DNA of 64,000 bases from Datura wrightii. Its lineage: Eukaryota; Streptophyta; Magnoliopsida; Solanales; Solanaceae. The stretch is taken from contig JASDFA010000020.1 in assembly GCA_035772735.1 (NCBI GenBank), positions 15,231,501 to 15,295,500 on the forward strand, read 5' to 3'. Below are positions 21,200 through 33,721 of this stretch, piece by piece; the first letter of the stretch is position 1; the number at the start of each line of letters is the position of its first letter. The notes beneath the pieces are model-generated. The model was not told the origin of the DNA and made no database searches. It worked only from the letters and a program-made list of their open reading frames with translations. A program made the translations under genes and the position numbers.

Positions 21200-24100
21200 T
21201 ATATATTTAAAATTTCAATTATTTAATAAAACCGCAGCATAATTAGATTCATTTAATAGGAAATAATCTAATAAATATTATTTCTGTAGACATAGCACTT
21301 ACAATTAACTAATTATAAGTTTATCATCAGATACTGTAAAAAATAACTTTGATTATTTAATTATTAATTAAATCACACCATAATTAGAGTCATTCTAATA
21401 GAAATTATCTAATCAATATTATTTCTTGCAGACATAGCACTAATATTTAACTAATTATAATTTTCTAATCAGATACTGCAGAAAATAATTTTGATCAAAA
21501 ATATTTTCTATAATTAGAGACATAGCAGCATATCATAATTAGAATCATTCTAATAGATAATCTACTCAATATTATTTCTTGCAGTCATGTCATAATTATA
21601 GTCATTTTAATAGAAAATAATCTAATCAATATTATGTTTTGCAATCATGTCATAATTATAGTCATTCTAATATGAAAGATTACTATAAATGTTTATATAT
21701 ATTTAAGGGGATTCATTCAACATAATACGAATAGTTCATAGTAGATAATATAGAATGACTTTCTACGACATATTCTATATATTTATAATTTAAATTACTT
21801 AAATTATTCTGTGATGTATTTGAACTTAAATTAAATAATGTATGAAATAATATTAATTAAATTATTTTCTATAATTTAGTATATGATTATTTGATTGGCA
21901 ATTATTCGATTATATGAAAAAACTTACACCATAATTAAAGTTATTCTAATAGAAAATATTTTTGTGACATATTCTATATATTTATAATTTAAATTATTTA
22001 AAACCATGAAATAATTAGTCATTCTAATAGGAAATAATCTAATCAATATTATTTCCTATAGACATAGCACTCACATTTAACTAATTATAATTTTATAATC
22101 AGATACTGTTGAAAATAATTTTGATTAGAATATTTTTTATAATTAGAAACATAACGGAACATCATAATTAGAGTTATTCTAATAAAAAATAATTCTATTC
22201 AATATTATTTTCTGCCTCATGCCATAATTATAGTCATTCTAATAGAAAAGAATACTACGAATTATTATATAGATTTAGGAGGATTCGTTCAACATAATAT
22301 GAATAGATCATAGTATACAATATAGGGGGAAAATCATGTTATAATTAGAGTCTCTCTAATATTTATAATTTAAAGTATTGCATGACGTATTTGAATTTAA
22401 ATCGAATATTGCAGGAAATAATATTGATTAGATTATTTCCTATAATTTGCATATAGCAAGCAGTATATGATTATTTGATTGGCAATTATTCGATATATAT
22501 GAAAAACGATCATGTCATAATTAGAGTCATTCTAATAGAAAATATTTTTGCTACATATTCTATGTATTTATAATTTAAATTATTTAATTAAATCACATGA
22601 TAATTAGAGTCATTCTAATAGAAATAATCTAATCAATATTATTTATTGCAGACATATCAACTCACATTTAACTAATTATAATTTATCATCACATACTGCA
22701 GAAAATAATTTTGATTAGAATATTTTCTATAATTAAAGACATAACAACACATCATAATTATAATCATTATAATAGAAAATAATCTAATCAATATTATTTT
22801 CTGTCTCATGTCATAATAATAGTCATTCTAATATGAAAGATTACTGTGAATTGTTATATATATTTAGAAAGAGTATTTCAACACAATATGAATGGTTCAC
22901 AGTATACAATATAGGAGGGGGGGAGGGGGAATTACACCATAATTAGAGTTATTCTAATAGAACGACTTGCTGCGACATATTTTATATATTTATAATCTAA
23001 ATTATTGGGTGATGTACTTGAATTTAAATCAAATACTGCAGGAAATAATATTGATTAGATTATTTCCTATAATCTAGAATAATCTAATCAATATTATTTC
23101 ATGTCTAATGCCATAATTATAGGAAAGATTACTACGAATTATTATATAGATTTAGGAGGAGTCGTTCAATATAATATGAATGGTTCATATTATCCAATAT
23201 ACGGAGAAAATCACGTCATAATTAGAGTCATTCTAATATTTATAATTTAAATTATTACGTAATGTATTTGAATTTAAATCAAATATTGCAAGAAATAATA
23301 TTGATGGGATTATTTTCTATAATTTGTATAGCAGTATATGATTATTTGATTGGAAATTATTCGATACATATGAAAAAAACAGTCATGCCATAATTAGAGT
23401 CATTCTAATAGACAATATTTCTGCAACATATTCTATATATTTATATTTTAAATTATTTAATTAAATCACATGATAATTAGAGTCATTCTAATAGAAAATA
23501 ATCTAATCAATATTTTTTCCTGCAGACATATCACTCACATTTAACTAATTATAATTTTATAATCAGATATTGCAGAAAATAAATTTGATTAGAATATTTT
23601 CTATAATTATAGACACAACAACACATCATAATATTAGTCATTCTAATAGGAAAGAATCTAATCAATATTATTTTCTGCCTCATGCCATAATTATAGTCAT
23701 TCTAATAGGAAAGATTACTATGAATTATTATATATATTTAGGAGGATTCGTTCAACATAATACGAACAATTCATAGTATACAATATAGGAGGGGGAGGGG
23801 GGAAAGGGAATTATGCCATGATTAGAGTCATTCTAATAGAATGACTTGCTTATATATTTATAATTTAAATTATTGCGTGATGTACTTGATCTTAAATCAA
23901 ATACTGCAGAAAATAATATTGATTAGATTATTTCGTATAATCTATTAGAATAATATAATCAATATTATTTTCTGCCTCATGCCATAATTATAGTCATTCT
24001 AATAGAAAAGATCACTACAATTTATTATATAGATTTATGAGGATTCGTTCAACATAATATGAATGGTTCATAGTACACAATATAAGGGGAAAATTCTGTC

Positions 24101-25300
24101 ATAATTAGAGTCATTTTAATATTTATAATTTAAATGATTGTGTGATGTATTTCAATTTAAGTCAAATATTGCAGGAAATAATATTTATTAAATTATCTCC
24201 TATAATTTATATATAGCAGTATATGATTATTTGATTGGAAATTACTCGACATATATGAAAAAAATAGTCATGCCATAATTAGAGTCATTCTAATAGAAAA
24301 TATTTCTGCGACATATCTATATATTTATAATTTAAATTATTTAATTAAATCACACGATAATTAGAGTCATTCTAATAGGAAATAATCTAATCAATATTAT
24401 TTCATGCAGACATATCACTCACATTTAACTAATTATAATTTTATAATCAGATACTGCAGAAAATAATTTTGATTAGAATATTTTCTATAATTAGAGACAT
24501 AACAACACATCATGGCTATAACCATTCTATGAGGAAATAATCTTATCAATATTATTTCCTGCCTCATGCCATAATTATAGTCATTCTAATAGGAAAGATT
24601 ACTATGAATTATTGTATATATTTAGAAGGACTTGTTCAACATAATACAGACGGTTCATAGTATACAATATAGAGGGGGAGGGGGAGGGGAGGGGAGGGGG
24701 AATTAAGCCATAATTAGAGTCATTCTAATAGAATGGCTTGCTTTGACATATTCTATATATTTATAATTTAAATTATTGCGTGAGGTATTTGAATCTAAAT
24801 CAAATACTGCAGGAAATAATATTGATTAGATTATTTTCTATAATTCATATATAATAGTATATAATTATTTGATTGACAATTATGTGATATATATGAAAAA
24901 AATCACGCCATAGTTAGAGTCATTTTAATAGAAATATTCATGCGACATATTCTATATATTTATTATTTAAATTATTTAATTTAAATAAGGCGATAACTAG
25001 AATCATTCTAATAGAAAATAATCTAAGCAATACTACTTCCTGCAGACATATCACTCATATTTAATTAATTATAATTTTATAATCAGATACTGTAGGAAAT
25101 AATTTTGATTAGAATATTTTTTATAATTAGAGACATATATAGAAGCACATCATAATTAGAGTCATTCTAATAAAAAATAATCTAATAAATATTATTTCCT
25201 CCAGACATGCCATAATTATAGTCATTCTAATATGAAAGATTCTTATGGATTATTACATATTTAGAAGGATTCGTTCAACTTATTCAAACGGTTCTTAGTA
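21200..25300 (+). repeat. AT-rich higher-order tandem repeat, about 880-bp period
   Basis: Landmark blocks recur in fixed order: 'cataattagagtcattctaatag', 'aatctaatcaatattatttc', 'cactcacatttaactaattat' and 'ggattcgttcaacataat'. The last occurs near 21711, 22266, 22871, 23159, 23745, 24043, 24630 and 25266. From about 22270 the spacing alternates between roughly 290 and 590 bp, so two sub-units form an 880-bp higher-order unit in about four copies. One sub-unit per period carries a run of Gs. Open frames here are chance. Confidence 0.75.
24672..24700 (+). other. Potential G-quadruplex runs (periodic; last copy shown)
   Basis: Five consecutive G-tracts of 4-5 Gs separated by single A residues occupy 24673-24700. 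Equivalent but different G-runs lie at 22914-22929 and 23788-23808, one period apart, in a background of about 80% A+T. Sequence of this form is strongly predicted to fold as a quadruplex; folding itself is inference. Confidence 0.6.
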
Positions 25301-25319
25301 TACAATATAGGAAAAAAAA

Positions 25320-26190
25320 CTATCTTGAAGCCAAAAAAGATCTTCAAAAAAATAACTACTAAAATTAACTTTATCAGTGAGATATCCGGAACAAACACGC
25401 AATAGTGCTTGAAAGTTCGTGTCATGCGATTATGGATAGTTCCTGATCGTAAAAAGACAAATAATCTAATTTCAGTAGATGTTACTGCATGATGAAAAGA
25501 TATTTGTATCATCTTGTTGTCATTATAAATACATATGTTGACTACCCTCGCAAAGGATATAATATAGATATTAGAGTTTTTTTGTAGGGAGATCGTATCC
25601 ATGCAACTATGGCTAGGTATGTTATCCGCATGTTCAGAGAAAAAATAAATGAGTTGGGATTGTATATCATAAAAAAATTTAATTTTTGGTTCAAATAACG
25701 CAAAATATAAGACCAATAAACACAAGCTGAGGTTGACGTTTACTAATAGAACAACTATGAATGAAATAAATGAACCAGGATTCGCTAGATGCATATCTTT
25801 AATCTACAGCTATGACCAGTTGATTAACCAACTTGATGTTGATGAGAATGACTTATTTGGTAATAATTAAATTTGCTTTTTATTTACATTGATCTATTTT
25901 AGCAAACTGATGAATATTTTTTTTAAAAAAAAACTAGATATCATAGGAGAGATTGTTAGTCATGGAGAAGTGATTAAAATTAACATATATATTTCAATGT
26001 TATTATTTTTCTCAATGTGAAGTTGTGTTTTTCAAAGTAGGATGAAGAATATTCCAACTACCTTTGGGGTGAATCCGTAGAACAAATTATTTCATATTTG
26101 GAAGGATCTAGCAATAGCTTTGTTATACTAGTTATTCAAGAAAACATAAACCAAAGAAGACGTTGACATTTATTTAATTAGTCTTTGTTG
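25320..26190 (+). pseudogene. RPA large-subunit-like (OB-fold) remnant in Helitron
   Basis: Plus-strand frames, broken by several stops, contain in order: 'CLKVRVMRLW' (near 25408); 'DRIHATMARYVIRMFREKIN' (near 25590); the block around 'YDQL' (near 25810); 'GEIVSHGEVIKIN' (near 25950); and 'LWGESVEQIISYLEGSSNS' (near 26060). That order is characteristic of plant RPA70-like/DUF223 proteins, which bind single-stranded DNA through OB folds and are frequent in plant Helitrons. Stops and frameshifts make it non-functional. The long minus-strand frame across 25261-25794 is an antisense shadow. Confidence 0.6.
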
Positions 26191-26340
26191 GTTTGCCTGG
26201 TGGTCAAGTGAAAGAGATTTTTTATGATAATTTATTTATTTAATAATTTTGTAAATTTAAGTTTTTTTATAAAAAAAAATATTTTTTTAATAATTCTTTT
26301 CTTAAGTATTATCCGTGCATCGTGCAAGTACTAATACTAG

Positions 26341-26783
26341 TATATTTACCAATTTAAAATCATCCCCAAACTTTTGTGTTGTATGTCAAACATATCCTAA
26401 AAACTCATATATCCTGTTTTTTGAACTCTCTTTAGAGTTTACCAAATAAGTTTTAAAATACAATAAATTCAAATACTCAAAAGCTTATAAAAATAAACTC
26501 ATAAAATTTTAAATCTTGAATCGGATGTAGCAATAAACATTTAAAAGAGCGAGGGTTTCAGCTGCAGAATAAGCATTCTCAAACTCAAACTCTGGCAAGC
26601 TATGAAAAAGAATGGAGACAATATAACACTACATGTTAACTGGCTGTTCTCCGAAAATGCAAAAAGGATTTAGAGGATGAGGTACAAGAACATGACAAAA
26701 AAATTGAGCCACTACCTAAACTGTATGAAGCTGCTTTCTTTGATCTTTAGTATCAATCCTGGCATGAGAGTCAATAGGCGTCA
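26341..26783. other. Intergenic, 3' of B3 gene C
   Basis: AT-rich sequence between the Helitron 3' end and the stop codon of gene C. It probably includes that gene's 3' UTR. A short plus-strand open frame at 26677-26871 runs antisense into the gene C terminus and is not supported. Confidence 0.4.
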
Positions 26784-27892
26784 TCACTGGCTATCATATT
26801 CTGGAATGGCTACACCTTTACCTTTGCCTGATAGTTTTGGTTTCTTTTGGGGTTTAGTGGCTCTTGTCTGATAAGTGATTTCATAGTAATAGCAGTTACT
26901 GACAAACTGATCATCTAATTTGCTGTTTCGATCAATCGCCTTTTCCCAAATACATTCTGCACTTGAGTATAGCTCATCATGGTTCACAGTTACCTTGTTG
27001 ATAAAGATGGTGTCAAAAATTAACAATTTGTGCTTGGCTACATATTCCTCCCATCCTTTTCCTCCAAGATAGTATTCCTCCTTCTCACTGTGTACCAATT
27101 CCATTTGGAAAACACTTTCTCCAATTGGATCAAATAAAGATAGAGTTACTTCTCCTCCTAGTTGAGGAAGAGGAAGATCATGTAGATTCTCTTCTACTTC
27201 TTCCTTTGGGAACTCTAACTGCAAGCCATTGGAATTGGAATTATCATAAAGATGTTTATAGCGTAAATTCTTAGCAAGCACTTGTTCTACCAATATTGAT
27301 GAACTGCAAAAATTAAAGAATATATATGTGACTCTGTTAGCCTTAATCAAGATTCAAGAAGAGAGGCACTAGAATTAAAGAATGGAAATATAGACACATA
27401 CTTGGGGTCTTGCAGAGTAGCAATCAATTGTTTCATGATCAAAGTCCTATCATCTTGGAAATCTTCCGGGGTCAGTTTTTGATATTCCATTACATAGAAA
27501 TACTGCTGCTCATCAAATCCATTAATATTGTGTTTTCCATTCTTATAAACAGTTAACAAATCCCCATATTCCAACATGTGTTCATCCCTGTATCTCTCCC
27601 AACCTGTTCTGAGATAGTAACCTCCAAAATTAGAGTGCACAAATTCCATGCTGAACTTGTTCCCACAAAACCAATCTTCAAATTCTAAGATCTTGGATTT
27701 ACCTGGTGCAAGAGGAGGTAAATGATCTTCGGCATCTTTCTTTCCAATTGAAACGCTACATGAGTCACCAACATCAGTTTCACATAAAAATTTGCAGAAC
27801 ACAACGTCGTAGTAGTATTCCTGAATTTCTCCATTAATGGAAGCTGAATTCTGCTTTCTTGAACTATCATCATCAACTTCTTCCACATTCAT
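26784..27892 (-). CDS. Two-B3-domain protein, REM-like (gene C)
   Basis: This is a paralogue of gene B. The exons are 27892-27402 and 27303-26784, joined through a phase-2 GT-AG intron of 98 bp (CAA|GTATGTG ... TTTTTGCAG), giving 336 aa, the same inferred length as gene B. The N-terminus is acidic and Ser-rich (about 1-25). The first B3 domain covers about 29-117 ('AEDHLPPLAPGKSK', 'YYLRTGWERYRDEH', 'EYGDLLTVYKN'). The second begins about residue 165 ('VLAKNLRYKHLY', 'EFPKEEVEENL', 'GKGWEEYVAKHKLLIFDTIF'). It has an insertion after the second domain ('SSAECIWEKAIDR') relative to gene B. The C-terminus is basic ('KPQKKPKLSGKGKG') and could act as a nuclear localisation signal. The ATG at 27892 is the first in frame. 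Targets are unknown. Confidence 0.85.
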
Positions 27893-28973
27893 CTTCCAAA
27901 ACAGAGTTCACTAAGGCGCTATCTTAGTTTACCAAAAATGTTATAATTGTATGCTACACTAATTTGTATTTGCACTAGTAAAGTAGTCCTTAAAACTTAG
28001 ATGAAGAGCATTTCTCATTAGCACATTTTAAAAATGATAAAATAAAACGGAAAAAGGATTATTATTTCTTTATATATTTTTTTAAAAAAAATTATATTTA
28101 CCCCTCGTCATATCTTTTTGATATATTTATCCTTATCATTCAATTTTATGCACATATTTGCCCTTGAACAGTTAACTTTTATGTTTCCACTCTTTATTGT
28201 TTTATATGACATCTACGTGGATATAATTTTAAATTCAAAAAAAAAACTAAAAATGATAAATTTATAATAAACTTAAAAATCAAACATATTAATTCATTCT
28301 ATTTTTAATTTTGAATGAACTAATATTAAGAATTTCTAAATTTATTATAAATTTGTCACCTTTAACTTCTTAAAATTTTTTAATTGAATAAAAATATATT
28401 CATATACGCTTCACATAAAATAATAAGGATAGGAACTTTATCAATTCAAAAATAAATATATGCTCAAAATTAATTAATAAGAATAAATATATTTAAAAAG
28501 TATAACAAAAAATAAATATAATTTTTTTTTCTAAAATTACAAAAATAAATATAACCCTTTTGCCGTTAAACTATACTAACTTCAAAAAGCAAACTGCATA
28601 TAGTAAACGAAAAGTTTGCTTAATATGAAATGGACAGAATAGTAAGCGAAAAGAATAATTATAAATACCAAGATAAATACAATCTAAGTAAAATGAAAGT
28701 CGACCCTATTATCAAATATACGATAGTAAATAAATAAATATTTGTTTATTTTATTTTATGTGATACTGGTATTTGTATTGCGCGATGCGCAATTAATATT
28801 AAGAAAAGTTGTAGCAATATTTTATATATTTGATCACATTGAATTATAATCATATCACGTAATTTTTCATTATATCTAAAATAATTATGTATCAGAAACA
28901 TAATTTTTGATTGCAAAAAAGTCTTTTTAATTCATGATAAGAAGACATGCACTTTTGTTTTTACTAACACCAA
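27893..28973. other. AT-rich upstream region of gene C
   Basis: No gene is seen. The first few hundred bases should contain the promoter of gene C; no specific element was identified. Confidence 0.4.
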
Positions 28974-29714
28974 GAGCCTGTTTAGTTTAGCTGAAAAAAA
29001 TTGGCTTTTAAAGTACTTTTTAAATGTTGAAATTTATTTTATAAATAAGCAGTTATGTGTTTGGATAAAAGTGATGAAACTGAAAAAAAATTATTGATGT
29101 GTTTAGTACATAAGTGTTGTTAAGCACTTATTTTGGGTCAAATGACTGAATGCCCTTAAAGTTGTTAACACTATAAAAAAGCGAATTACTATAATATTTT
29201 TATTTCTAAAATAATTAAAATTGAAAGTAATTTATATTTTTATTTATTTTTAATATAAACTAATATTTAAGTTATTTTTAATTTTTAAAATATATAATTT
29301 GAGCAAAATTAAGTAAATCTCCTCTTTACTTTTTATTAGGAGTATAGTTCTATTTTTTATTTATAAAATCGAATATAATAATTTAAATGAATTAATACTA
29401 TCTCAATTCTTTTCTCTTTTTTTCTTTTTAGATTTTTAATTATTTTTTCTAACATGCACAAAAGAAAATTTTGTTAAAGATTTGAGTGAGGGTATTATTG
29501 AAATTAGAAAAATATTATTGGATAAAAAGAAAAATAGTTTGGTCAAACTTAAATGGCTTATAAGCCAAAAAATAAAAAGTTGGTATCTACGAACTTTTAA
29601 TTTTTGACTTTTTTAAAGCACTTTTCAATCTTTTAAAATATTTTTTGATAAAATTAAACATTACAAAAAATTAAAAAATACTTATAAGCTAGTCAAAAGC
29701 TAAACCAAACACTC
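28974..29714. mobile_element. MITE-like element with terminal inverted repeats
   Basis: The left end 'gagcctgtttagtttagct' and the right end 'agctaaaccaaacactc' are imperfect inverted repeats, with further pairing inward ('ggcttttaaag' and 'cttataagctag'). The core is about 740 bp, very AT-rich and non-coding. Flanks both contain 'ctaac', a possible decayed target duplication. The 'tgtttggtttagct' style of terminus suggests an hAT-like MITE; the superfamily is uncertain. Confidence 0.4.
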
Positions 29715-31720
29715 TCTAACTAAGTTCTTTTTAAATAGGTTTGAAAGATTTATCATTTTTTACCCCAAAAAAATTATTTTATTTATCTACCCTTACTTTT
29801 TCAACACACTTAATAATCATTTAGTATTATATTTTTAAGTTGTAGGAAAATAAAATTAACCATTCAACTCTTTAAATATTGTAGAATGTATAAACTTAGA
29901 AAATTTCATGAGTAGAAATAATCTCAGGAAATCAACCACACTCGAAAAGATTAATTTTTCGAGAGAATACATAAAAAATTTTCCGAACTAAAATCTGAAT
30001 TTTAAAAAGGAATTTAAATTATGTTGGGTCCTATTATCCCTGCTAAAAAATTTTAAACGGATATTAATATTTTTTTATTTGGTCATCTGGCATAGAGAGT
30101 GAATACACTCTCTTAAAGAGCGAGAGACCCCCAAAAATGGATTAAATTTTTATTTGTATAAACTTTTTTTTATAAAATGTATTTTTCATTTTTTCTTGTT
30201 ATTTTAATTCTTTTTTTCTTTTCTTTCTTCCACCATTTTTACCATAACTCTACCCACTTTCTTTTACTACTTTCACTTCAATTTTTTTCTTCTAATCCAA
30301 AATCATATTCAAAATATTTTCTTACATTCGAATAGATTTAAAAAATTATTAAATTTCAAGATCACTAAAGGTAGATTTTAAGATCAACGGAGACTTTAGT
30401 TTTTATTTATTTATTTTGATTTTCAACGCAACACTTTATAAATCATGAAAAATTTATTAATTTTTTTTAAACTTTCATTTTTAATTGGGTTGAAGTTATA
30501 TAAAAAAAAGAAACTAATTAACGATATTCTCAAATTTTGAATTTGCTTAGAAAAAAAATCAGAAGAAAAAATTTTAAAAATCTGGAGGAGGAGTTAGCTG
30601 GGGAAGAAAAAGAGTGCAGGGTGGGGGGTAGGTTGATTGGGGAAGAAGAAGTGGGGGGAGGGAGGGAGGGGATAGCTGGGAAAGAAAAAGAAGCACTAGG
30701 TGGAGGGGGGGCGTTGAAAAAACTATTTATGGTAAGTAAAAAATAAGAAAGAGAAAAAAATATAATTTTTAATTAAATAACACGTGTCAAGCAAACACTG
30801 AGGTGTGGTTTACACCTTTTTAGAATTAAAATTGGTTAAAAAAATAATAATATAAATTCAAAATTTTAAAAAATAATAAAATCTCCGCAAAGTTTAAGTA
30901 TCTTCTTAAAATATAGACCCTCAATATGATTACAACATTTTGTATATATATATGTATATGTATTCTTTATAAATAAAAATTTTGTCACCTCATTATATAA
31001 AAATATCTTGTCATCTAATACTCATAAAATAATCATAAAATTATTACCAGTTTTAATTTTTATAAGACCTAAATCAAGCTCATGTCATAAATCTATCCAT
31101 TTTAGAGTATCGTAATTTTATTTATAAGTAAATCAAGTATAAATATTCTTTCAAATAAAAATATTATCTTTTTAAATATTTAGGAATACTTAATATCAAA
31201 TTTGATTACTCTTTTTTTAATATAATATAAATTTAAAATTTTTTATCATTCAACCTTATTCTGAATTCAACTTTTTTAAGCTCAATAAAATCTTTTTATA
31301 TTTTAATTTAAATTAAAATTCAATTTTTTTAATCTCAATTCAAAAACCGTTATCTTTCCTTTTAAATTTTATTCTCTTTGAAAATCTTAGAATTTTGAAT
31401 TTAGCAAAGAACATTTGAATTTGGCATAGACTTTTAAATATTCTCAAAACTTAACTATTTTGTATTCTAGAATGACTCTTGGTCAAAATAAAAATTTTTA
31501 AATATATTTCTTGAATGCTAATTGATTATTCATTTTTTAATCATATTTCTCAATCAATCTTGTAATCTTTCTTAATTTGCTGCAAATATTCTAATTTCAT
31601 AAAAAGAATAATATTATATAAATGTTTTTTTATCATATAACACACAGTAATATTTGAATTATCAATATTTTAGTTTTATGTAAACAACAATATCATATAA
31701 ATATTCTTTATAATATAATA
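29715..31720. other. AT-rich intergenic stretch with hairpin and G-rich purine island
   Basis: No gene is supported. A perfect short inverted repeat (AGAGAGTG, loop AATA, CACTCTCT) sits near 30096. A purine island very rich in G occupies about 30590-30715 and makes a 69-codon frame of Glu/Gly/Lys that is low complexity, not a gene. Confidence 0.4.
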
Positions 31721-31956
31721 TGTTTATGAAATAATAAAGAAAGAACAAGAATATTGTAGAAAAGGAGAGAAGTTGAGAAGTTCTTATTTTTCTTGATGTG
31801 ATGAAAAATAATGAAGGAGAACCCTTCTATTTATAGGGATAATTCATCAAAATTTTTCTTCAAAAGATAGATCTTCACTATAATACAAATACACACATTT
31901 AGTATAATACAAATACCTTTACAGACATTCACTGTAATACAAATACATTTATAACA
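31721..31956 (-). repeat. Copia LTR, left copy
   Basis: TG...CA ends, about 236 bp, followed at once by CTCCCCCTTGA, which is a polypurine tract on the minus strand. It aligns by eye along its whole length with 58081-58313. Confidence 0.75.
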
Positions 31957-32163
31957 CTCCCCCTTGAATGTCTAATTAATAGATAATGTGCTTCGTTAAA
32001 ACCTTACTAGAAAAAATTCAATAGAAAAAAATCTAGTGAAGAAAAAAGAGTACACATATCTAATAATACGCATTTTGGCTGCTTCATTAAAAACCTTACA
32101 AGGAAAATCCAGTGGGATAAAACCTCATAAGAAAAAAAAAAGTACAACGCGTATTAACTCCCC

Positions 32164-33716
32164 TTAATGAGAACATCCTTGAATCTTTTGCATCCCGATC
32201 TTGTACACCATCTTCTTGAAAGTTGCAGTTGGTAGAGATTTGGTGAATAAATCAGCCACATTATCACTTGAACGAATCTGTTGCACGTTGATATCACCAT
32301 TCTTTTGGAGCTTATGTGTGCAGAAAAGTTTTGGCAAGATGTGCTTCGTTCTATCTCTTTTTATGAATCCTCCCTTTAGTTGTGTTATGCATGCTGCATT
32401 ATCTTCATATAAAATTGTGGGTTCTTTGTTATATCTCAAAGCATATTTTTCTCTAATGAGATGTATCATGAACCATCAACCACACACATTCTCGGCTTAC
32501 TTCATGAATAGTTATTATCTCAACATGATTTGATAAAGTGGCTACGAGAGACTGCTTTGTAAATCTCCAAGATATGACAGTACCTCCATATATGAACACG
32601 CAACCAGTTTGAGATCCAGCTTTGTGTGGGTCAGATAAATACTCAGCATCAGCATAACCAACAAGATCAGGACTGCAATTGTTAGAATAATATAAGCTCA
32701 TATCCATAGTCTCTTGTAAATACCGCATTATATTTTTGATCCCATTCCAATGCCTCCTAGTAGGAGCAAAATTATACCTTGCTAAAAAATTAACCAAAAA
32801 GGCTATATCAGGTCTTACAGTGTTAGCAAGATATATTAGTGCACCAATTGTACTAAGATATGGTACTTCAGGACCAAGAATTTCCTCATTCTTTTAAATC
32901 CTTCAAGGATTTTCATATATCATTCAATCTATCTAGACATGAAAATAATTTTATTATAAGCATATCAAGTTTTTCATGTATTGCCAGATTTATGAGTAAC
33001 CACAAAATAATTGCATCCACCATAGGAGGACCTCTCCAGATAATAATGTCAGGATTTGCGAAAAATCTTTATGCCACAAGAATCCATTTATACCCACTGA
33101 CATTATACTTGAATTGCATATTTTTATTTGGCCAATCATTTGTCTGTCCATACTTTTTGACAGATTTGAATTCAAGATCCTCGTTAATATTTATAATATT
33201 GAGCGCTACATTATATCCAAGGTATCGTCGACGATCATTTTGAAATCAGTTCCAATGCGACATAACTTATTGAGATCTCTTCATTTTTCATCATTTTCAG
33301 GTACCTGAACCTTTGCCAAAGTTTTATAAAGTGTTATGTCATGGTGCTTTCTTAAAGCATTTGTCTCATCATTATGACTATCTTAATCATTTGCTCCTCT
33401 CCTTCTTCAAGGAGTTCTATATTTGGAACCGTTTGGTCTATCACTCTTCAGTCGTCATAAAGATCCTGTCCTTCAAGGATCTTTCATTGGAGCATTTGCA
33501 ACTAAATTATAAAATAGAGTTAGTAAATACATCAGACAATTGATTTGCAATATTTTGCAAGTGAATTATCTCTTGAACTTTAAGTTCACAATTTTTTTCC
33601 GAGGATCTAGATAGTTCATCCCACACTTAATTTTCAGTTTCTAATCACTTCTCCCCCTAATGTTAAGAAAACTAACATTTACCCCCCAAGCTCATTTTGA
33701 GGACCCATCTTTGTGT
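32164..33716 (-). pseudogene. Copia pol remnant: integrase tail, linker, RT end and RNase H
   Basis: RNase H is readable in two overlapping frames (32797-32453 and 32469-32164). The landmarks are 'GYADAEYLSDPHKAGSQTG', 'YEDNAACITQLKGG' and 'DNVADLFTKSLP'. Just upstream, 'GPEVPYLSTIGALIYLANT' and 'VRPDIAF' (about 32870-32800) are the RT C-terminal conserved block. Between about 32890 and 33720 only linker-type sequence remains, with stops ('NEEISISYVAL' near 33280; 'LQNIANQLSDVFT' near 33560). The 'TKMGPQNELG' stretch at about 33705-33675 continues the integrase frame that breaks off at 53991. The RT active-site region is absent. Confidence 0.75.
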
Positions 33717-33721
33717 GTTAT

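Larger units (their letters stand above)
21022..26340 (+). mobile_element. Helitron-like element with internal satellite and RPA-like remnant
   Basis: The proposed 5' end is TCTATATATTATTAAAAGG at 21022, preceded by A. The proposed 3' end is CTAATACTAG at 26331-26340, followed by T and preceded by a small GC-richer hairpin remnant ('ccgtgcatcgtgcaag', 26313-26328). TC...CTAG ends inserted between A and T are the Helitron signature. Inside are a long-period tandem repeat (about 21200-25300) and, near the 3' end, a decayed gene resembling the single-strand DNA-binding RPA large subunit, a known Helitron passenger class. No Rep/helicase coding sequence is seen, so it is probably non-autonomous. 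Confidence 0.6.

Noticed and set aside
25261..25794. 177-codon minus-strand frame
   Set aside because: The plus strand carries RPA-like motifs across the same bases. The minus frame is hydrophobic and AT-driven with no family resemblance.
30537..30746. 69-codon frame rich in Glu, Gly and Lys
   Set aside because: Low-complexity translation of a purine island; no conserved motif or gene context.
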